Notes: a model not told the origin generated them from the letters alone. A stretch of DNA of 64,000 nt from Zonotrichia leucophrys gambelii (GCF_028769735.1 NC_088170.1:63589085-63653084); one strand, 5' to 3'. Shown: positions 14,740 through 26,596, numbered from the stretch's first letter. Program-made: numbers and translations.

Positions 14740-14884
14740 TAGGAAATGATTATATTGTCTTATTTTCCCTTAACTGCGTATGACTTGGCCGTAGCTCCCT
14801 TCGCAAGAACAAATTGTTTAAATCAAATTATGGTGTGTATACCAATAGCAGTGGTAAAGCTACTTCAAAGTATCTGCAGAAAAA

Positions 14885-15060
14885 TATCTGGCCCTCTGCC
14901 TTTTCCCCGGAGAAGATGTGGAACAGCTGCTGGGCTAGGGAGCTGCGGCCGCTCAGCCCAGGGAAACGGACAGGGATTGCTGCAAAGGTGGGAGATGTGC
15001 CACAACCAAAGAGTGCCACAACTTCTGCAGCTCGGTTCTTACTTTGCCATGGCATTTGCC
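14885..15060. other. Local GC/CpG-rich patch with a NotI-type GCGGCCGC
   Basis: The base composition rises well above the surroundings. CpGs occur at CCGG (14908 area), at GCGGCCGC (14945-14952) and at AACGGA. The patch spans overlapping open frames on both strands (14746-15081 and 14814-15167 on +, 14828-15055 on -), none with a recognised domain. It is too short and too CpG-poor for a standard CpG island. It may be a decayed LTR or another insertion, or a regulatory element. I do not recognise it. Confidence 0.5.
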
Positions 15061-15722
15061 TGTTGCAGGAAGTACAGATAGATGCTATCTCTGCTTTTGG
15101 CTGTCAAAATGTTCCTCCTCTTTGTAGCTTAGGTATGAATATTTCTGCAGTCAACATAACCTTGTGACACCTTCACCCAGACTACAGACATGATTGGCTA
15201 AGATTCGTCTTACAGTTAAATTTTGAGCTAGTAATACTTAGATTCTGTTATGGTCAAAAGGAAGGAGTAGAAAGTTGTATAGTATGAGTAATCCCTTGGT
15301 AAATACATTGTCTAAAATAGATCAGATAAATCACCCTCTAGATGTAATATTCTTGTTAGTCTACAAAAGAAATCTTGACGCTGTTAATACACATGTATCC
15401 ATATTGTAAGCTTTTAATATTGGGTCAGATAACACCCAACATTTGTACAGAAAATATTCAAAGTGACTTAGAATAATTTGATGAGACTAGAACTAAGTTG
15501 AATTAAAGATGAGTGAAATTATTATTTCAAAATGTTACATGAAATAGCTATAGAAAACCTAATCCTGACAGTTTAGACAATTCAGATACTACAAGTGCAC
15601 ATCCAAATGCCAAATGTTTTTATGGTTGTATGTTCTCTATATGGGTGCAAATGTTGGCATGGTCCTATAAATCATCATCTAGTATGGGACATTGGACAGA
15701 GACAGATATTTAGCAACAAGTA

Positions 15723-15760
15723 CCTGGATAGTTTATACCTTATGGTATAAATCATCCAGG
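15723..15760. repeat. Near-perfect inverted repeat with 17-bp arms and TTAT loop
   Basis: The left arm is CCTGGATAGTTTATACC (15723-15739), the loop TTAT (15740-15743), and the right arm GGTATAAATCATCCAGG (15744-15760). Fifteen of 17 positions pair; the two mismatches are adjacent (AG against GA). Pairing does not continue beyond the arms. The stem is shorter than a normal microRNA precursor, so a cruciform-prone site or the core of a small palindromic element is more likely. Confidence 0.85.
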
Positions 15761-18223
15761 AAATTTTCAGTGGGAAATTTTTCCTTACCCTCTACCAGAT
15801 AATGGTGTGTTGATCATCCATACAATAAGGGATTGGATAAAAAGGACTAAGTGGATGAGAATCTCACTTAACAAAGGAGGTTCACAACAATTTCTACTGG
15901 AGTTGTGATCTCCTCAGTGCTCAGAGAGGAGTAAAACTTAAAATATCAACTACTAGACTACTTGCCTATGTTTTAGTCTTGCTGTGCTTTTGTTAATTCC
16001 TCCATGAAAACAGACATGTGAATATGCAAGTTTTGTATTGCTAATTTGTTAATACTGTTATAGTACTTAATTAAATAAATAAAGTATTTGCTTGAAACAG
16101 TGGTGTATTATAAACTACCATTTGCCTCCTTTGGTTGGGAGAAATGCAGAGTTCATAGCCTTTAGTTTGGGTGAGGTGGTAGTATTGGAAATGAGTTAGT
16201 GAAAACAGCTTAACTGTCCTCTATATAAAGAATAAAGTTGGTAAACAAACCCCACTTGGAAAACAAGCAGACTGCAGAGCTTGGCAGCCTTACTTTTGTA
16301 TTATTTTTGCCTTGTGTTGTTTTTTTAATTAAATGAAGCAAGGCAGAGCACTCAGAGCATGACTCAAGCTATTGCTAAAAGTATTAAATTAGATTAGTTT
16401 GGCATTTGAATCCCAGCAATTTTGACTCAGATTCTTGGACTGTAAAGAAGGGAAGCCTTGAGGAATGAGGCTGAGGTCATTCCTTCTGAAAAGTCAAGTC
16501 CACATAGGCATCAACACAGAATATTCTTCTTAACACTATTTTTCTCTCATCCATGTGCCTTGGTTGTGCAGTATGTCTTAGCAGGACAGCTTATTAGATG
16601 TTTCTGCGCATAATTTGGGAGGGGAGAGCAGAGAGGAAATTACAGGTCATTATACATGGGGTGTGTGTAGGGCAAAGGCACTGTGCACATATAGATCCTT
16701 TGAGGATTTTTCATGGTGCCAAGTGTCCTTTTACAGAATGTTTCGATCCACTGAGCCTGAGCAATATTCTACCACAATACTGGGAGTTTGTGTTGCCTCT
16801 GCTCCTGCCCTATACACCACAGACAGCACCAACAGGAGGCTTCCCTAAAAGGGGACACTAGCTTCATCTTAGGGCTGGGGGAGATACCCACACTAAAAAC
16901 TATTTAGAATAATTTAAATTTCACTACAGAGAGGCACAGCTCATAAATTGCAAAGATCCTCTTCTGCCTGTGCAGAGACTATGTTGCTTTCCTTTTTTCA
17001 CTTTTGTTTTTCTTCCTGGCAGATGCGAGCTCAAGAACTGTAGTTTTAATATAAGGTGAAGAGGCAGAAACATTTAGAAAAAAACAGAGGATGACAAAAA
17101 CCTTAAAGGTTAAGTAGGTTCAGTCCCTCTGATTAAAAAAATAAAAAGTCATCTACTTTATACAGGAACATAATGACCTTTCATTTATTTACCACTGTCT
17201 GACAGCAAAACCTCTGTGCCTTCAGATGTTTGCAGAGCAGAGCACCCAGCTCTGACCTCACTTCTTACTGAGACTTTCCTGTTATTCTAATGCCAATATT
17301 TACCAACCATGACTACTGATGCTTGTAAGGCCATATGCTTTTCCTGCAAGGAAGTCTGTCTCATTTGGGAGGAAAATTACATTTTATTAAAAAATTTCCA
17401 CTGATCTGAACAAATCTATGTATGGATAACAAACATTAATTTTTCAGAAAAGAAAATGCCTTAGATATAAGATATATTTTTGAAATGACATCCTATCATT
17501 TCCCATGCTCCTTCCTCTTTAAATTACCTTCTACTAGGAATGCAATTTGATAGCCTAGGTTTGTGACAAAATTATTTTAATTTATTGTATGTCCATTGTA
17601 AAGTATAGGTCATTATCAGACAATAAGTAACAGATTTGAAGGTGTCCAGTGATGAGATTTTTCTATACTGGATAAATTTTAAGTACATCCCTTCATAATA
17701 TGAAAGTCTAGGTTTAGTCCCACTCTACCAGAGCTGCAAGAGCAGTCACTGCCTTCATACACAGAAACAACAGGGAAAAAGAAAAGAGAAAAAGAGATTA
17801 CCTCCCACCTTTGCTCTTTGGAAGTTCTCAGACCAAAGTTTTAAAGTGTTTCCTCAGTGCTCCCTCCCCAGCAGAGCTCAGGGCTGAGTCCTACACCACA
17901 GGTCTGACTCCAAGGATGCAAAGGATGCTACATTTCCACATGACAGCTTCTAAACATCCTGGCTGTGAAATGCAAAGCCATAACTGCATAGGCACTGGTT
18001 ACTGAGGTTCTGCAGCACATGTTTACTCTTCTAGCAAGTTCTTCCTCTTAACAGTCTTCCAGTGATGCAAGTAAAGCACTAATGAAACCCAAACTTGCAG
18101 AGTTCAGTTTTGTAGAAGAAAGGGGATTTATTTAATTTTTTTTTAAAATAAAGATGCTTTTAGAACAACAAAGAATATTAAATCCTGGACAAAGAAAAAA
18201 AAATAGAAAGAAAACAAAAATCC

Positions 18224-18250
18224 CACAAACAACAACAACCAACCAACCAA
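18224..18250. repeat. CAA/CCAA simple repeat in an A/C-rich stretch
   Basis: ACAACAACAACC followed by AACCAACCAA lies within a broader A/C-rich region at about 18180-18285. It accounts for the opposite-strand open frame over 18143-18439, whose Phe/Leu/Val-rich translation reflects composition only. Confidence 0.8.
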
Positions 18251-18833
18251 AACTACCAAAAACATCAACCAAAAAGATTCATCAATGTCAGTGACCATGA
18301 AGGAAAACTCTATTTCATTTAACCTTTGACTCTTCACCCATACCAGCACATCAGAGTTCATCTTACTCTGTTGAAGACCAATAGTTTTTATGTCTAGTAT
18401 ACTGCTGTTGCGCTTTTCAGTCTCACAAAAAAACCCCAAAAAACGAAAAACAAAACACTAGTATAAAGATAATCTTGAAATCAGGATTAGACTATAATCA
18501 TTTGTTGGGCCAGATGGAAATTAAAAATATAGCATGCATCCAAAAATCTCAATTTGTGATAAAAGTAATTTTAAATGAGTCCCTGCAGAGCTATTCCAAG
18601 AGTATTTTTGGCACATGTAGGAGGCAAGTGGTCTCTTAAAGAAAGAGAAAACAATTCAAGGGTTGCCGCAAGTCAACATTTGCTTCCATAAAAAATAATG
18701 ACAAAACTAAAACAAATTTCAAAGACTAAAAAACAAATAAACAACCCCCCCTGCCCTCCAAACCAATGCCACCTAAAATTGAATCAAACAGTAAGACTGT
18801 GGAACATAATTCTTCCTTCATGACTAGACTTTT

Positions 18834-18853
18834 AAAATAAATAAATAAATAAA
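18834..18853. repeat. (AAAT)n microsatellite
   Basis: About four to five AAAT/AAATA units occur in a row. It is a short simple repeat and possibly length-polymorphic. Confidence 0.8.
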
Positions 18854-19115
18854 ATTGTACAGCTGTAGAATGGCACTACTTGTATGAGGAATATCTTTTT
18901 TTAAGTGTCGATGTTGGATATTAACTATTATGACAATCCTGAACTCATAAGTCACAAATTTCTTACTCATTTAAACATAATTTTATTGCTATTTTCTCCT
19001 ACCTCATAAAAATTGCTTTTTTTTTTTTTTAGAGAAGTGTGCATCTTGGCATTTTTCCATGAAAAAGAACTGAGAGAAAATGATGATGTTTGATGCTCTG
19101 TTACAGATGCATACC

Positions 19116-19244
19116 AATTTTTTAAAAAATTAAATTTTTAATTTTTTAAATTATTTTTATTTTAAATTAAATAAATAAATGAAATAAATATTAAATTAAA
19201 TTAAATAAATAAAAAATTAAAATATTATTTTAATTATTTTTAAA
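19116..19244. repeat. Almost pure A/T tract (one G in 129 bases)
   Basis: From 19116 to 19244 every base is A or T except a G at 19181. The tract mixes TTTTTTAAAAAATT, AAATTAAATAAATAAAT and AAAATATTATTTT blocks and contains many short self-complementary words. It would melt easily and could behave as a DNA-unwinding or matrix-attachment type sequence. That role is inference; low-complexity expansion is the simplest explanation. Confidence 0.85.
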
Positions 19245-19559
19245 GGTTTTCATTGGAGGCTGTTTCCTTCTTTCAACTGCCTAACATTGTGGAAAAGAAA
19301 AATAAGACAAGTATCAACTATCAAAATTTTAGAAACAATTTTAACACCTAGAACTGTTTCTATAAAGTTTCAAAAACATTGAACAAATATGGCTGATGAC
19401 TATAAAAAGTACAATGAAAATTCTTCAGCTGATACTTTTCTAAATATAACTTTTACTTATTTAAAAAAAAAAAAGTTCTAAAATTCTATTACCATATGAA
19501 TTACCAGAAATGGCATATTTAGTCTGAGCTAAATATGTAGCTATGACTGTTTGTCTCTT

Positions 19560-20340
19560 GTATAAGGCTGTCTGGGGTTCAGAGTTTGGGCAGCCATTCC
19601 TGACCTGTGGAGCCCCACAGAGGAGCCATGGACACACTGGGAGCAGCCTGGAGTTGGGCATGAGAAGGTGGAGGCTGGGTTTTGCCAAAACAGTCTCATG
19701 GCTACAACTTTATTTTCACTTGGGAGACTTGGATGCAATCCTTCCTTACCCAGCAGTTTGAAATCTGTTTCTCAGAGAAGAGGTTGCTAAGCTGTGATCT
19801 GTTCTGGAGGAGAGGAGAGGAGCCTGAGCCCCGCCTGTGCTGTTCTCTGCTCTGCTGTCAATGCCACAAGGTACCAAGGACTAAGAGAAGATTAATGTCA
19901 ATAACAACCAGAGAATCAGCAGAAACAAAGCTCAGCTATGCACCAGTTTCCCAGTTAAAGCAGCATCCCCACCTGGGTAGCTTGGCAGGGAGACCATTCA
20001 GGTGGAGTGCAATTACATCAAACACCTTTTTCCTGCTCCTGGCACATACTGCAGGGACAGTGGCTGTGTTGGTGCCCCAGAGTGCAGCTTCCTTCAGGCT
20101 GCAGGCTCCATGTGATGGACACCATGCCTTGTTCTGGGTCAGTGCTGCTGAAGGACACAGCCCAGCTCAAACGAGAAATTCTGAGTGCAAATGCAGCAGG
20201 CACAGGGGTGATGGGACATTGTGTTTTGCACTGGGTCAGTGCTGCTGAAGGACACAGCCTGGTTCAAACAAGAAATATGGAATGCAGCCTGCCTGATCAT
20301 CCAGCTGCTGCCAGCAGCCCTCCCCGTGCAGGTAAGCTAC
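19560..20340. other. GC-rich block containing a 97-bp tandem duplication, origin unknown
   Basis: This block is clearly richer in G and C than the flanks, with CTG/CAG-rich wording. It holds the longest open frame in the window (19682-20248, 188 codons) and an overlapping 162-codon frame (20007-20495). I do not accept these as genes. The translations match no family I know. The 97-bp duplication inside is not a multiple of three, so the same DNA is read in different frames. An old LTR or ERV remnant or a GC-rich satellite fragment is possible, but I recognise no LTR ends. Confidence 0.45.
20115..20310. repeat. Two-copy tandem repeat, period 97 bp
   Basis: The core CTGGGTCAGTGCTGCTGAAG starts at 20134 and again at 20231. 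Both copies continue with GACACAGCC and later TCAAAC.AGAAAT. Similarity also extends upstream (ATGGACACC at about 20116 against ATGGGACATT at about 20210). The second copy diverges after about 55 bases. This is a tandem duplication and possibly the remains of a larger minisatellite. Confidence 0.9.
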
Positions 20341-23300
20341 TGGTGCTGCTGCTTAGAAAATATCCATATGAAATTACGCAGCAACTGAGTCAAAAGTACT
20401 CAGTTAATAAAAGAAGTGTTATTAAATTAAGTCTAATAAACTTTCTTGCTAAGACATACTGCATAACCAGGAGCAGGTATTCTCAGCACCTCTAGCTAGG
20501 CTGTTCTCTGGCTGACATGTACTATTTAAATAAGTTATGCTGCACTGTGCACAAAATGAAAATAAGATTCAGTGGCTTGAGAGAAAGTTAACATACAGAA
20601 AATTACTCTTAAATTACTTAGCATTATGACAGGTAAAACTTCAAGCTTCTAAATCAAAGATTACATAAGAAAAAGCAAAAAGGTTAAAAAAAGCAAGATG
20701 AGATTAATAAAAATTACCTACTTCTACTTCCATTATGATAAATCCTCAGCTTGTTCCTGGAGAGATCTGGTGTGTCTGAGTGCTGTGGGGTAGGAAGTGT
20801 CTCCACCTACACAAGGAACTCTGCAATGAGTCTTGTTCTGGGCGCTGACCCATGGTGCAGGTTTGCTCCCCACATCATCAATCAAGGAGGCAATTTGAAC
20901 ACCAAGGTGGATGGACAGCCTCATTAACTCTCTCTCCACCAGAGCAATTTACTAAATATAGAAGTGTGCCACATTTTTTTCTTTAGGAATTTTGGTTGTA
21001 AACAGAGAAACACAAAGCCACAAGTAATGGTGAGTGTTTTGATTCTAAATTTGTGCATGGCTATTTTTAACTGAGGCAGGACTTGTTTTTTAAATGTAAG
21101 GAAGAGGAAATTACTGTAAAGAGCCACTTTCTTATTCAGATGAATAAATGTACAAAATAGTTACACTGACAATATTCTTCATCTACGCTGAGGGTGCACT
21201 CAAATAAAATATTTGATTCTGGAACTGGAGTTCACATTGAGCTAAGGAAACTTTCCCTGAGTGACCTTCTGTGCTTCATCTGGTTAATAGAACATAGAGG
21301 GTGGCTCCATTAGCTAAGCAAGTTGGATAGAGATATTGTGCTGGTACTGATTGCTTTGGTATCAGGCCCCCAGTCCAACTAGAGCAATCTAATAACACAG
21401 CAAAAAAGATTCAGGCAGTGTATCACACAGAAATAAGTCAAGAAGTCTGAGACTTTTTAAGGTAAAGAGCTCTGTGTGTTTTAAAAAGAAAGGGACATTG
21501 TATGCCTTTTACCATTTCTAAAGATTCATTGTGCTGTATGGAATGGATTTTGCTGTCTTAGGCATCAGCACTACACCTACATAATTCCAAAGTTGTGCTG
21601 GAGTTCCACTGATGCTGATGCCAAGAGATTTGGGCCTCACATCTAAAATCTGGTATATTCCTGACACAGAAGTTCTAAACTCCCAAGGTGTGACTGTAGC
21701 TGTCTGTAAACCAGCTGTCTCTGCTGTGTTGGGCACAGCACCATCCCTGCCTGCAGAGCTACAGGCACTTGCTCAAAGTGAGTTCTGATTTCCTTTTGCA
21801 CTTGAGCAGAGATGAAAGTTGTTAGTGTATAAGAGGTGGGTTAGGCTACAGCAATGTTTCTTGGCTCACTAAAGGGAGCTAAATTATTTTGAAGTTATAA
21901 AGCCTAAATACTGGGATTTAGTACGAGTGACACCGTGAACATTTAAGGATTCTGAGCATTATTCTGGATAAACAGGAGTTTATAGCCTGGATGACTAAAC
22001 CAATCCTTTCTTATAGAAGGCGTTGCCTGAAAAAAAATGCTGAGAAGGAATCGCCCCATCTGGGACATATAACTACTGCACAGACATTTTCCCAAAGGGG
22101 GGGTACAGACAGATGGATGTAAATCCTCTGGCTTCTCTCCCCATGAGCCTTACTCCAGACTCCAGAGGAATCTTTGCTTGAAGGCGGATTGAGCCACTGC
22201 AGAGCTGCACTTTTCCTTGCAAGTAGCTGAGGAGCACAGCTCCTGCTCCAAGCAGAAGGGAAGCACATGGTTCTGCTGAATTCTCAGCTGCCCATCAACT
22301 TTTGGTTTAGGCTGGAGCATTTGGCTCTGAGGAAATGTGTTTAAGTTCATCCTATCCTCTGGTGGGTAACAACAGCCATGCTTGTGTTACCTTGTATAGC
22401 AGAGTAAATAATCACTGCAAAGCTGGCAATTGTAGTTAAGAAAAGGGCAGCATTTTTAGAGAGAAGAAAAAGCTGATGACTTCCTGGCCCTGAGTTTTGT
22501 ATATTTCTCTACATTTATTACTCTGTTGAAACGTTTCCTCAAGCCATAATGATGCAACACATAATCTCTTGTTCAGCTGAAACCGTAGATGGCAGAGAAT
22601 ACAGGGAACACAGCTCTAATCAAAGAAAATAGGAGTAGACATTGGATCTGATGGGGCAGTCTGGTTATTTTATAGCTATTCTGGCCTTAAGGAAACAGAT
22701 TTCTTTCCAAACAGAACCTGTTAGAATACAGACATTTTTTGACATGCTGAGAGTCTGCTGTGTTTGATCCTGACCAACAATCCCAATGTATATCAACAGA
22801 AGGAAAGCACACATCTGCAACAACAGGCATGTTTACAATCATTTTAATGACACCATTAGATTCTGTTTGCCAGTGTTCACTTATTTCAGACTTTTATACA
22901 AAAAACATGTGAGATAAGTTTACCACCTGTGCACAATGGAAACAACCCATTTAAATGAATAATTTTAATGGCTAACATAGCTCAATGGTTTTCTTCTGTT
23001 CACCAACATAATTGTAGGGGCACAATTGTGTTTACCCAGAATACACAGAGTTTTTGTGTTCCTGCAGAAGGTTTCTTTTCCATCAAGCCCAGGGTAAGAA
23101 TTACTCCAAACACTACTTAGCGTGCTTGAAAAATACACAAACATGCTTTAAAAATGGGCCACTTTAGGAAGTTTTTCAGGTGACAGATGGGATTAGTTTT
23201 AAATGGGAATTCCATTCTTAAAATACATCTGAAAACATCTACCTGATATGTTAAGCCTTTCTGGATTTAAATGTTTTAAGAAAGTTAATGTGCTTGTCTT

Positions 23301-25179
23301 TGAGGGCTTGAAATTGTTCCAACTGATGTCACTGGGAAAATTCATAATAATTTCTAGAAAGTACAATTTCAGTTAAAAGTGAGTGTGTGGTGAGACACAA
23401 AAAGGACAGAGATAGTGAAGATACGGTCACAGCAGATGTAAGAAAATTCCAGATTTTTTTAGTTAAGATAAATACACACACAAATCCTCCTCAGTCAGAA
23501 CCTCATTGTAGTGTTACTAAATATACCCACAACTCAGGCATCAACTCTGCCTTATTGTGCAAGATAATCAAAGGAAAAAACAAAAAAAAAATGTGTCAGA
23601 CATAAAATAAAATTAGCTTCAGGTCCATGAAGGTGTTTAATTGTCATTGACAGGATGGATATTTATAGTCTAATCATTAAACATGTAATTAGCACTCCGA
23701 GAGAGAGAACAAAACAGGTGATATTGCTGAGATGCTAGAAGAGGTTGTGTGCTACACAGTCCAGCTTTTTATGTAAAGGAAAATCATGATACTAATCCAG
23801 AGCCCTAAAGAAAACCTTTGCAACACAAAGAGCAGGGGCAAAGATGTGAGCTGCACACAGGCCACCTGCCCACACCAATCTATCTGTGGAAGAGAATTCA
23901 GCTGGATTCAGGACTGTACTAACATCTGGGCTCTGTTAATCTTTGCATGATTTAACACCATTTTCAAAAGGAACTTCATTTTCTACAAAGATGGGGTTCA
24001 AAATGCGTGTAAAATAGTAATGGATTGATATTTCAACCTAAAAACTGTGGGATTTAAAACCACAACAGAACTAAACAGACAAAGAAAATTAGCTAAAACA
24101 CAGCTTTTTGTATTTTTAAGTTTTAATAAATGAAGTTCAGTGAGCAGTTCTGAGTTATGAGGTTTGATTTTTCTTTTGAATTTCTTTCAATTTTTGTTTT
24201 TTTTATTTTCTGGAAATATAAGTTTTGGACATTTTCAATGTCCATTGAAAAATTCAGAAGAAACGAACCCCCCTTTACCTTATACACACTATGTTTATTA
24301 AAGCCAGAGTAAGAAAATGAAATAATAAGTCTAGACTTTTCTTCACATGAAACTGAAATTCCTTTTCCTATTGCCTCTTATACTATCCTACTATTCCTAG
24401 CAACTAACTCCATTTCTACATCCCAGGCATGATTCCATCTCTTTTTTTTTTTTCTGAAATAATGTCCATGCTAAATGCAAAGTGGGATTTTACAGTTTTG
24501 TTAAGAATCCTAGTGAAAAATAACTGTGAATCTTACAGTAGGAAAACTAAACTTTAAAATATACTCAAATACTGATCAAATCTTCCATGTAATTTTAAAT
24601 TGGTGTCATTAAACACAGCAGATAAGTACTGATTGTTACATTTACAAACCATTTCTTACATCATTGCATTATTTAGCTTCTTGGACTATATGGTGTCTCA
24701 GAAATGTCAGGGGCACCTTTTCAGCAAAGCATTTAATTGCACAATTACACATGTTTTAAGTACCACAGAGGTACTTGAAAATGAATTAAAACAGGGTTTA
24801 AACATGTAATTACATTTAAGCATAGTGTTAAGCACAATATTGAGCTGGGCTCTTTAACATTTCTAGTTTCCAAACAATCAGTAAGTCACTCTAAAGTATT
24901 TAAGGATGTTCTTTCATATTTCACAGGTGGGTAGTTAAATAAAATGGACTTTTTTTTTTCTTCAGGCTGTTTTAAGTTATTTTTATAAGAGGAATTTTAT
25001 ATGCACTTCACTGAGCAAGTTCAGCAAGCTGATCTCTGACACATGCAGTGTGTAAGCCAGGTGCTCATGTTTGCCTGCTTACCATGAATGCAGGATTTGT
25101 TAGGAAGCTGGGGTGCCCATCAGTAAATGTTACAGCACAAATAAATTAAAGTTCTGCAGTCAGTTTCTCACGACACCAA
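20341..25179. other. Unique noncoding DNA, no gene recognised
   Basis: No coding gene is supported. A moderately GC-rich patch at 20730-20940 and another at 22130-22330 carry only short, motif-free frames. A short hairpin lies at 24232-24251. A weak tRNA-like wording at 21308-21370 is discussed in the findings. Confidence 0.5.
24232..24251. repeat. Perfect 9-bp inverted repeat, 2-base centre
   Basis: TTTTCAATG, TC, CATTGAAAA. The palindrome is perfect but AT-rich and short. It is recorded without functional claim. Confidence 0.75.
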
Positions 25180-26330
25180 TTTTAATTAATGCAAATGGTC
25201 TCTTGTCCTGTCACAAGGCAACACTGACAAGAACCTGACTCTCTCTTCTTCACTCCCCCAGTCAGTTGTTCAGGCAAGGGCTCCCTGAGCCTTTACTTCT
25301 CCAGGCTACGCAACCCCAGATCTCTCAGCATCATCAAATGACAACTCAGCTGTCATTTAATCATTTTGTAGTCTTTCCATGGTTTTTCTCCACTTTATGA
25401 GTGTTTTTCTTGCACCAGGGATGCCAGGACCCAGCATTCCTGATAGGTTCCACCAGTGTCAGATAGAGGGGAACAATCATTTCTCTGGTCCTGTTGTCAA
25501 TCTTTTGCCTAGAGCATCCCTAGAGGCTTCTGGTCTTTCCTGCCAAGAGTACTCATCATTGCTGGCTCATGTTTGGCTTTCTGTATAAATGAATTGCTAG
25601 GTCCTTCTCTACATAACTGCTTTCCCCATAGCTGGTCCCCAGTGTGTACATGGGGGTGTCCTTCCCAAGCACAGGACTTGATATTTTCCTTTGTTCAATT
25701 TCAGAAGGTTTCTGTCAGTCTGTTGCTCCAGCAGGTTGAGGTCTCATGAATGGCAGCACAGGTCTGGTATATGAGCAACTCCCCTGGGTTTTATATCATC
25801 TGCAAACTTACTGAGGGAGTGCTTGATCTCATCAGCAATCTCCTTAGAGAATAGTAAATATTTAACAATATTTGCCCTCATATCAATACTTGGGTAGAAC
25901 ATTTGTGAAAACACTTTGATCCTGTCAGTTCTACCAACTTCACATAGCACATACTTGTGCAGCTTGTCTGTGAAGATATTAGGGGAGATAGCAAAAAATT
26001 ACCTTATCAAAAATGAATAGAAGCTACTTTCTGCTCTCCCCTTATCCACCATGCCAGTCATTTCATTGATGAGGCCACTAAGTTGGTGAAGTTTGATTTC
26101 TCCTTTCTAATTGCATGCTAGCTGCTCCTGATCACTTTCTTGATCTTCATGACTGGAAATGACTCCCAGTGTTATTTGCTCCATCACCCTCCCAGGGACT
26201 GAGGTGAGACTGACCAACCTGTAGTCCCTGTGTCCTTCTTCTTGTCTTCCTGAGGTCAAAAGGGGATTCTTTCCTTTTTCAGGTCCTCAAAACCCTTTCC
26301 TGATTGCCATAATATTTCAAACATAATCAA
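25180..26330 (-). mobile_element. CR1 LINE remnant covering reverse transcriptase and ORF2 C-terminal part
   Basis: Read on the minus strand, scattered frames give the CR1 ORF2 order. RDYRLVSLTSVPGRVMEQ lies near 26215-26160, matching the family's NYRPVSLTS block. MTGMVDKGRA is near 26060, NIFTDKLHKYVLCE near 25970-25930, and SLSKFADDIKPRGV around 25770-25820. Next come RNLLKLNKGKYQVLCLGR near 25720-25660 and the AGGACAAGAGACC wording near 25200. The catalytic FADD box is at 25795-25806. Several frameshifts and stops separate these pieces, and the stretch that normally encodes VPQGSVLGP is missing or unreadable. The 3' tail is absent. It is an old, dead copy. The CR1 identity is strong; ends are approximate. 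Confidence 0.9.
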
Positions 26331-26596
26331 GAGTAGCCTTTTAATGATATTTTCCAGCTCTCTTAGCACTTGCATAAAAATAATTTGGGTTTTGAAGCTA
26401 TGAGTCCAGTTTTTATTCTAAGCTCTCACTTATGTAGTTTAATCATCTGTCCTTAAAAAAAACCCCACTAATTTATCATAGAAACAAACATTTCTAATAA
26501 GGATTTGATTTAATTCATTTATATTATCAGCAAGAAAAATCATAATACTGTAATAGAAATGTCTTTCTTACTGACTAAAGGAATCATAAATTGAAA
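26331..26596. other. AT-rich spacer between two CR1 remnants
   Basis: I see nothing recognisable in this short interval. It separates two CR1 pieces of the same orientation. The piece at 26597-26910 carries a 3' tail that would have to follow the piece at 25180-26330 if they were one element, so they are separate insertions. Confidence 0.5.

Larger units (their letters stand above)
15082..19115. other. Unique AT-rich noncoding DNA
   Basis: No gene is supported. The distinct structures inside (hairpin 15723-15760, CAA/CCAA repeats 18224-18250, AAAT repeats 18834-18853) are listed separately. Frames at 16598-16861 and 16615-16848 overlap each other in different phases and have no recognised domain. 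Confidence 0.55.

Noticed and set aside
14814..15167. 117-codon frame over a CpG-richer patch
   Set aside because: Overlapping frames on both strands are open, there is no recognised domain, and no splice or promoter signal defines a gene.
15723..15760. MicroRNA precursor
   Set aside because: The stem is only 17 bp with a 4-base loop and pairing stops at the arm ends, too short for a normal precursor. It is kept only as a structural finding.
19682..20248. 188-codon open frame, longest in the window
   Set aside because: It lies in GC-rich DNA where stops are rare and matches no family I know. It contains a 97-bp duplication that would be read in different frames, and overlapping frames are equally open.
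25744..25950. 68-codon minus frame with a reverse-transcriptase FADD box
   Set aside because: It is a fragment of a frameshifted CR1 remnant. It is not an independent or domesticated reverse transcriptase, because neighbouring blocks are in other frames.
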